This document shows, one piece after another, positions 5,806 to 7,851 of a DNA stretch of 7,851 bases (its first letter is position 1; each line of letters opens with the position of its first letter). The DNA is taken from contig CANRHG010000086.1 in NCBI GenBank assembly GCA_947630385.1, forward strand, positions 1 through 7,851, read 5' to 3'. Both the position numbers and the translations under genes were made by a program. This DNA comes from an uncultured Eubacteriaceae bacterium (lineage in GTDB: Bacteria > Bacillota > Clostridia > Eubacteriales > Eubacteriaceae). Below the pieces are notes generated by a model. That model saw only the letters and a list, made by a program, of their open reading frames with translations. It searched no databases and was not told the DNA's origin.

Positions 5806-6951
5806 GTGAAAAATTATTTAGAAGCGGTTGATGAAAACGTCCTCGCTTACGAAGACGAGTTAAGACGGGTCCGAAGAGAGCTTCACCGGATTCCGGAACT
5901 GGGAAAAAGCGAGGTCAAGACCCAAGAATACATTTTAGATTACTTAAAGAAGCTCGGTTATAAGCCGGAAAAAATCACGGATACGGGCGTGTTTCTCTAC
6001 ATCCCAGGGAGTATCGAAGGCGGGACGGTCGCACTGCGCTCGGATATCGACGCGCTCCCGATCCAGGAAAAAAAGCACGAATTTTCTTCGCAAAACGACG
6101 GCGTGATGCACGCCTGCGGTCACGACGGGCACATGAGTATGCTCCTTGTCTTTGCAAAGGCGATAAAAGAGCTCGCCCCCGAACACCGGAACCTGCTACT
6201 GATCTTTCAGCCGGCAGAGGAAGGCCCGGGTGGGGCGGAGCCGATCGTAAACACCGGCCTGCTGGATACTTATGGAGTATCGGAAATTTACGGTTTTCAC
6301 CTTTTTCCTTTTCTTCAAGAAGGCGTACTTGCCAGTAAACCCGGACCGATGATGGCGATGACTTCGGAATTTTACATCGATATGAAGGGCATGGCGGCTC
6401 ACGCGGGAAATCCCGAAAAATCCATCGATACGATCGTTGCGGCGGCGAACCTCGTCGTTGAGCTCCAGTCGGTCGTAAGCCGGGCCCTAAACCCGGAAGA
6501 CTCGGGTCTTCTAAACGTCGGTGTCTTTGAATCGGGCGAGGCCGTCAACATCGTTTCGGGACGGACTAAGATTTCCGGAACCGTCAGGTCGTACAAAAAA
6601 GAGATCCAGTTCCTCTTAAAACGGCGTATCTGTGAGCTCATCGAAGGGATCGATACCGGCTTCGGAACCAGGACCACGATCCGTTTTGTCGATATGTACG
6701 ATCCGGTCACCAACGACAAGGTTCTATTTGATAAACTAAAGAGGATCGAGCCCGACCTCGACTTACTCGACAAGATCATGTTAGCCGAAGATTTTGCCTT
6801 TTATCAGGAAAAAGTCCCGGGGGTCTTTATCGGCCTAGGGACGGGGAGTGAGAAATACCATCACGACCTGCACACCAAAGGCTTTAATTTTAACGAGAAG
6901 GTCTTACTCAGGGGACTCGATTTGTATTTAAAACTTGCGACAGAGGCTTAA
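5806..6951 (+). CDS. M20D-family metallo-amidohydrolase, N-acetyldiaminopimelate deacetylase-like
   Basis: A cytoplasmic zinc-type amidohydrolase, 381 aa from this start. Motifs are RRELHRIPELG near the N-terminus, ALRSDIDALP, MHACGHDGHM (H102, C104, H106, H109), FQPAEEGPGGAEP (P136; E138/E139 are the catalytic glutamate pair), GFHLFP (H165) and LHTKGFNF (H356). These supply the metal ligands and general base expected of M20D enzymes. The middle dimerisation domain (SEFYIDMKGMAAHAGNPE onward) and PAEEGPGGA most resemble B. subtilis YkuR (DapL), which deacetylates N-acetyl-LL-diaminopimelate for lysine and cell wall. Other M20D amidohydrolases, such as hippurate- or indoleacetyl-amino-acid hydrolases, remain possible. 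GTG at 5806 is chosen because the only upstream in-frame start, TTG at 5794, lies inside the terminator U-tract. No SD is visible for either, which is odd. It probably forms an operon with the methyltransferase 3 bp downstream. Confidence 0.85.
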   Translation: MKNYLEAVDENVLAYEDELRRVRRELHRIPELGKSEVKTQEYILDYLKKLGYKPEKITDTGVFLYIPGSIEGGTVALRSDIDALPIQEKKHEFSSQNDGVMHACGHDGHMSMLLVFAKAIKELAPEHRNLLLIFQPAEEGPGGAEPIVNTGLLDTYGVSEIYGFHLFPFLQEGVLASKPGPMMAMTSEFYIDMKGMAAHAGNPEKSIDTIVAAANLVVELQSVVSRALNPEDSGLLNVGVFESGEAVNIVSGRTKISGTVRSYKKEIQFLLKRRICELIEGIDTGFGTRTTIRFVDMYDPVTNDKVLFDKLKRIEPDLDLLDKIMLAEDFAFYQEKVPGVFIGLGTGSEKYHHDLHTKGFNFNEKVLLRGLDLYLKLATEA

Positions 6952-6954
6952 ACC

Positions 6955-7695
6955 ATGTACGAAAAATTTGCTGAAGTGTACGATACGCTCATGAACGATA
7001 TCGACTACGAACAATGGTCGGATTATCTATACCGCCTGATCCTAAACGCGCCGATCGAAGTCAAAGACGTACTGGAGTTTGGGAGTGGAACGGGAAATAT
7101 TACGACACGCCTGGCTAAAAAAGGTTACGATATGACGGCCGTCGATATCAGCGAAGATATGCTCACGATCGCCGACGAAAAAGCCCAAAACGAAGGGCTG
7201 GATATCACCTTCTATCTCGGGGATATGTCGAACTTCTCGATCGCCAAGCGTTACGACGCGGTCATCAGTGCCTGCGATACCGTCAATTACCTTGAAGATC
7301 TCGATAAAATCGCCTCGTTTTTGGAAGCGTCCTATGAAGTCCTAAATCCGGGTGGGATCCTACTGTTTGATATCAATACCGAGACAAAATTTAAAAAGGC
7401 TATCGGAGACAATACGTTCGTCTATAACCTCGACGACGTCTACTGCGTCTGGGAAAGTCAAAATAAGGAAGATCAACTCGAGTACGACATCACGTTTTTT
7501 GTCAAAGGCGACGACGGCCGCTACGACCGCTACGAGGAAGAGCAAAAACAATACGCCTATGAAGTCAAAGACATCTATAAACTCTTAAAGCGGATCGGCT
7601 ATAAAGACATTAAAGTCTATAATTTTGGGACGTTTTTGGCCGGGACCGACGAGCACGACCGGCTTCAGATCTACGCTCAAAAACCTAAAGCTTAA
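6955..7695 (+). CDS. Class I SAM-dependent methyltransferase, YqeM-like
   Basis: A 246-aa soluble methyltransferase. The N-terminus FAEVYDTLMNDIDYEQWSDYL is typical of the YqeM-type group. Motif I VLEFGSGTGN (39-48) binds SAM, the acidic D64 in AVDISEDML should contact the ribose, GDM (89-91) fits the adenine-side motif, and LNPGGILLFDINT is the post-motif strand. The C-terminal half (YDITFFVKGDDGRYDRYEEEQKQYAYEV) is the usual beta-rich YqeM-like extension. The substrate is unknown for this family and nothing in the window reveals it. AGAGG (6942-6946), inside the end of the upstream gene, is an SD 8 nt before the ATG. The 3-bp gap to the amidohydrolase implies co-transcription. In Bacillus yqeM sits with yqeK and rsfS, which are absent here. 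Confidence 0.88.
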   Translation: MYEKFAEVYDTLMNDIDYEQWSDYLYRLILNAPIEVKDVLEFGSGTGNITTRLAKKGYDMTAVDISEDMLTIADEKAQNEGLDITFYLGDMSNFSIAKRYDAVISACDTVNYLEDLDKIASFLEASYEVLNPGGILLFDINTETKFKKAIGDNTFVYNLDDVYCVWESQNKEDQLEYDITFFVKGDDGRYDRYEEEQKQYAYEVKDIYKLLKRIGYKDIKVYNFGTFLAGTDEHDRLQIYAQKPKA

Positions 7696-7700
7696 AACAA

Positions 7701-7740
7701 CGGCTTAAAAACGCAGCGGCTCTCGCTGCGTTTTTGGCCG
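7701..7740 (+). terminator. Strong intrinsic terminator after the amidohydrolase-methyltransferase unit
   Basis: AAAAACGCAGCG (7707-7718) pairs perfectly over 12 bp with CGCTGCGTTTTT (7724-7735) around a 5-nt loop. CGGC (7701-7704) and GCCG (7737-7740) extend the stem across a small internal loop. The A-run and T-run on either side mean it could stop transcription from both directions. Confidence 0.92.
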
Positions 7741-7792
7741 TGAAAAATTTTTTCAAAAAGTTCTTGACATTATAGGGGGAATGAAGTATTAT
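7741..7792 (+). promoter_or_regulatory. Strong sigma-A promoter P1 with UP-like tract
   Basis: TTGACA (7764-7769, perfect) and TATTAT (7787-7792, 5 of 6) are spaced by 17 bp. Immediately upstream lies an A-tract/T-tract segment (7741-7760, TGAAAAATTTTTTCA then AAAAAG), which resembles an UP element contacted by the RNA polymerase alpha subunits. Transcription should start near 7797-7800. No gene follows inside the window. Confidence 0.85.
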
Positions 7793-7823
7793 AGTTGATG
7801 CACGATTCCTAAAAAAATAATCG

Positions 7824-7851
7824 TTGACAAACGAGATCTTTTAGATTATAA
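7824..7851 (+). promoter_or_regulatory. Second tandem sigma-A promoter P2, cut by window edge
   Basis: TTGACA (7824-7829, perfect) is followed after 17 bp by TATAA (7847-7851), where the window stops one base short of a full -10 hexamer. It lies exactly 60 bp after P1. Tandem near-consensus promoters like this are typical of rRNA or other very strongly expressed operons. Confidence 0.8.

Overview
The window looks like a chromosomal core-genome segment of a Bacillota (Firmicutes) bacterium. The evidence is a Gram-positive style MurB, a fused glucose-type PTS EIICBA permease, strong AGGAGG-type Shine-Dalgarno (SD) sequences, sigma-A type promoters, and coding DNA of roughly 50% GC separated by very AT-rich spacers. 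UGA is used as a stop (end of gyrA) and tryptophan is UGG, so this is not a Mycoplasma-type code. An Erysipelotrichia-like or related lineage is possible, but I cannot fix the genus.

Layout. Positions 1-499 (minus strand) hold the N-terminal 166 residues of murB, cut by the left edge. A 177-bp divergent promoter region separates it from a type IIA topoisomerase A subunit, called gyrA (677-2989, plus). A 502-bp AT-rich gap (2990-3491) follows. It has no convincing gene but contains three separate inverted repeats, the last two in the region upstream of ptsG. ptsG (3492-5759) encodes a full EIIC-EIIB-EIIA glucose-family permease and ends in a clean intrinsic terminator. An M20D metallo-amidohydrolase resembling N-acetyldiaminopimelate deacetylase (5806-6951) begins almost on that terminator's U-tract. 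A class I SAM methyltransferase of the YqeM type (6955-7695) follows after 3 bp, and that pair ends in a second strong terminator (7707-7735). The right edge carries two near-consensus promoters exactly 60 bp apart, the first with an UP-like AT tract, pointing to a strongly expressed rRNA, tRNA or other gene just outside the window.

How the genes relate. murB and possibly the amidohydrolase (diaminopimelate/lysine route) serve cell-wall precursor supply, gyrA serves chromosome topology, and ptsG brings in and phosphorylates sugar. They are mostly separate transcription units rather than one system. I see no mobile element, CRISPR array or defence system. The most unusual points are in gyrA: an apparent in-frame loss of about 14 residues at the near-invariant NIPPHN segment, no GyrA-box in the first C-terminal blade, and Ala at the quinolone-critical Ser position. 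The dyad-rich ptsG upstream region is also worth a look.
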